A stretch of 51,377 nt of DNA, taken from Natranaerobius trueperi (GTDB lineage: Bacteria > Bacillota > Natranaerobiia > Natranaerobiales > Natranaerobiaceae). Where the stretch lies: contig NZ_NIQC01000019.1 of assembly GCF_002216005.1 (NCBI RefSeq), forward strand, positions 1 through 51,377, in the 5' to 3' direction. The notes under the pieces were generated by a model that saw only the letters and a list, made by a program, of their open reading frames with translations, did no database searches and was not told the origin of the DNA. Both the position numbers and the translations under genes were made by a program. Positions 51,316 to 51,377 of the stretch are shown in pieces; positions within the stretch are counted from its first letter, which is position 1, and the number at the start of each line of letters is the position of its first letter.

Positions 51316-51377
51316 GGAGTGACTGTTATAATCAGTTTTTGCTATTTGCTTTGAGTTTTTTGCAACTTGCAGTTTTC

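Overview
The window is AT-rich DNA that reads like a chromosome segment of an anaerobic Firmicute. Several things suggest a halophilic or alkaliphilic member of the Clostridia/Natranaerobiales type. Secreted proteins are extremely rich in Asp and Glu. There is a sodium-symport type transporter, a tungstate uptake operon, a Sec-containing peroxiredoxin, S-layer (SLH) and copper-amine-oxidase-like cell-surface domains, and many TTG/GTG starts with strong Shine-Dalgarno (SD) sites. The organism assignment is inference.

Region 1 (1-19.3 kb) is an accessory island, almost entirely on the minus strand. It opens with an IS256-type remnant inserted in a group II intron remnant. It then holds three paralogous secreted proteins (970-2205, 8950-9981, 14054-15196) with the same signal peptide, the same upstream leader block and the same 3' terminator. 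A 1296-residue SLH/beta-helix surface protein lies at the right end. Two tandem quartets of tyrosine recombinases (5043-8523 and 10293-13718) alternate with the secreted-protein genes. A Thoeris pair (thsB-thsA) lies beside the first quartet. The first secreted gene is preceded by a cyclic-di-GMP-I riboswitch. The repeated unit 'secreted cassette plus recombinase quartet' is the best candidate for an undescribed surface-variation or mobile system.

Region 2 (19.4-24 kb) holds a sodium:solute symporter and amidohydrolase operon. A cluster of DnaA-box-like sites follows, then decayed DNA: an IS200/IS605-like end, a histidine kinase remnant and an internally deleted IS256-type transposase.

Region 3 (24-36 kb) contains two cell-surface proteins, a chemoreceptor, prepilin peptidase, PilT, an arsC pseudogene, and a ModE-like regulator divergent from tupABC with an inverted repeat between them. 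It ends with an ultra-acidic lipoprotein, further mobile-element scars and a type IV pilin-like gene.

Region 4 (36-51.4 kb) is mostly housekeeping and metabolic. It holds a J-domain membrane protein, a zinc-ribbon protein, a viroplasmin-RNase H protein, an AbgT transporter, a HisRS and a Ser-His signal peptidase. It continues with a lipoprotein flavin reductase, a frameshifted TM2-like gene and a second group II intron remnant. It ends with a glycosidase-like surface protein, a small membrane protein, a selenocysteine peroxiredoxin with a bSECIS hairpin, and an unusual sigma-70-type factor carrying an N-terminal HARE-like domain. I found no tRNA, rRNA or CRISPR array.
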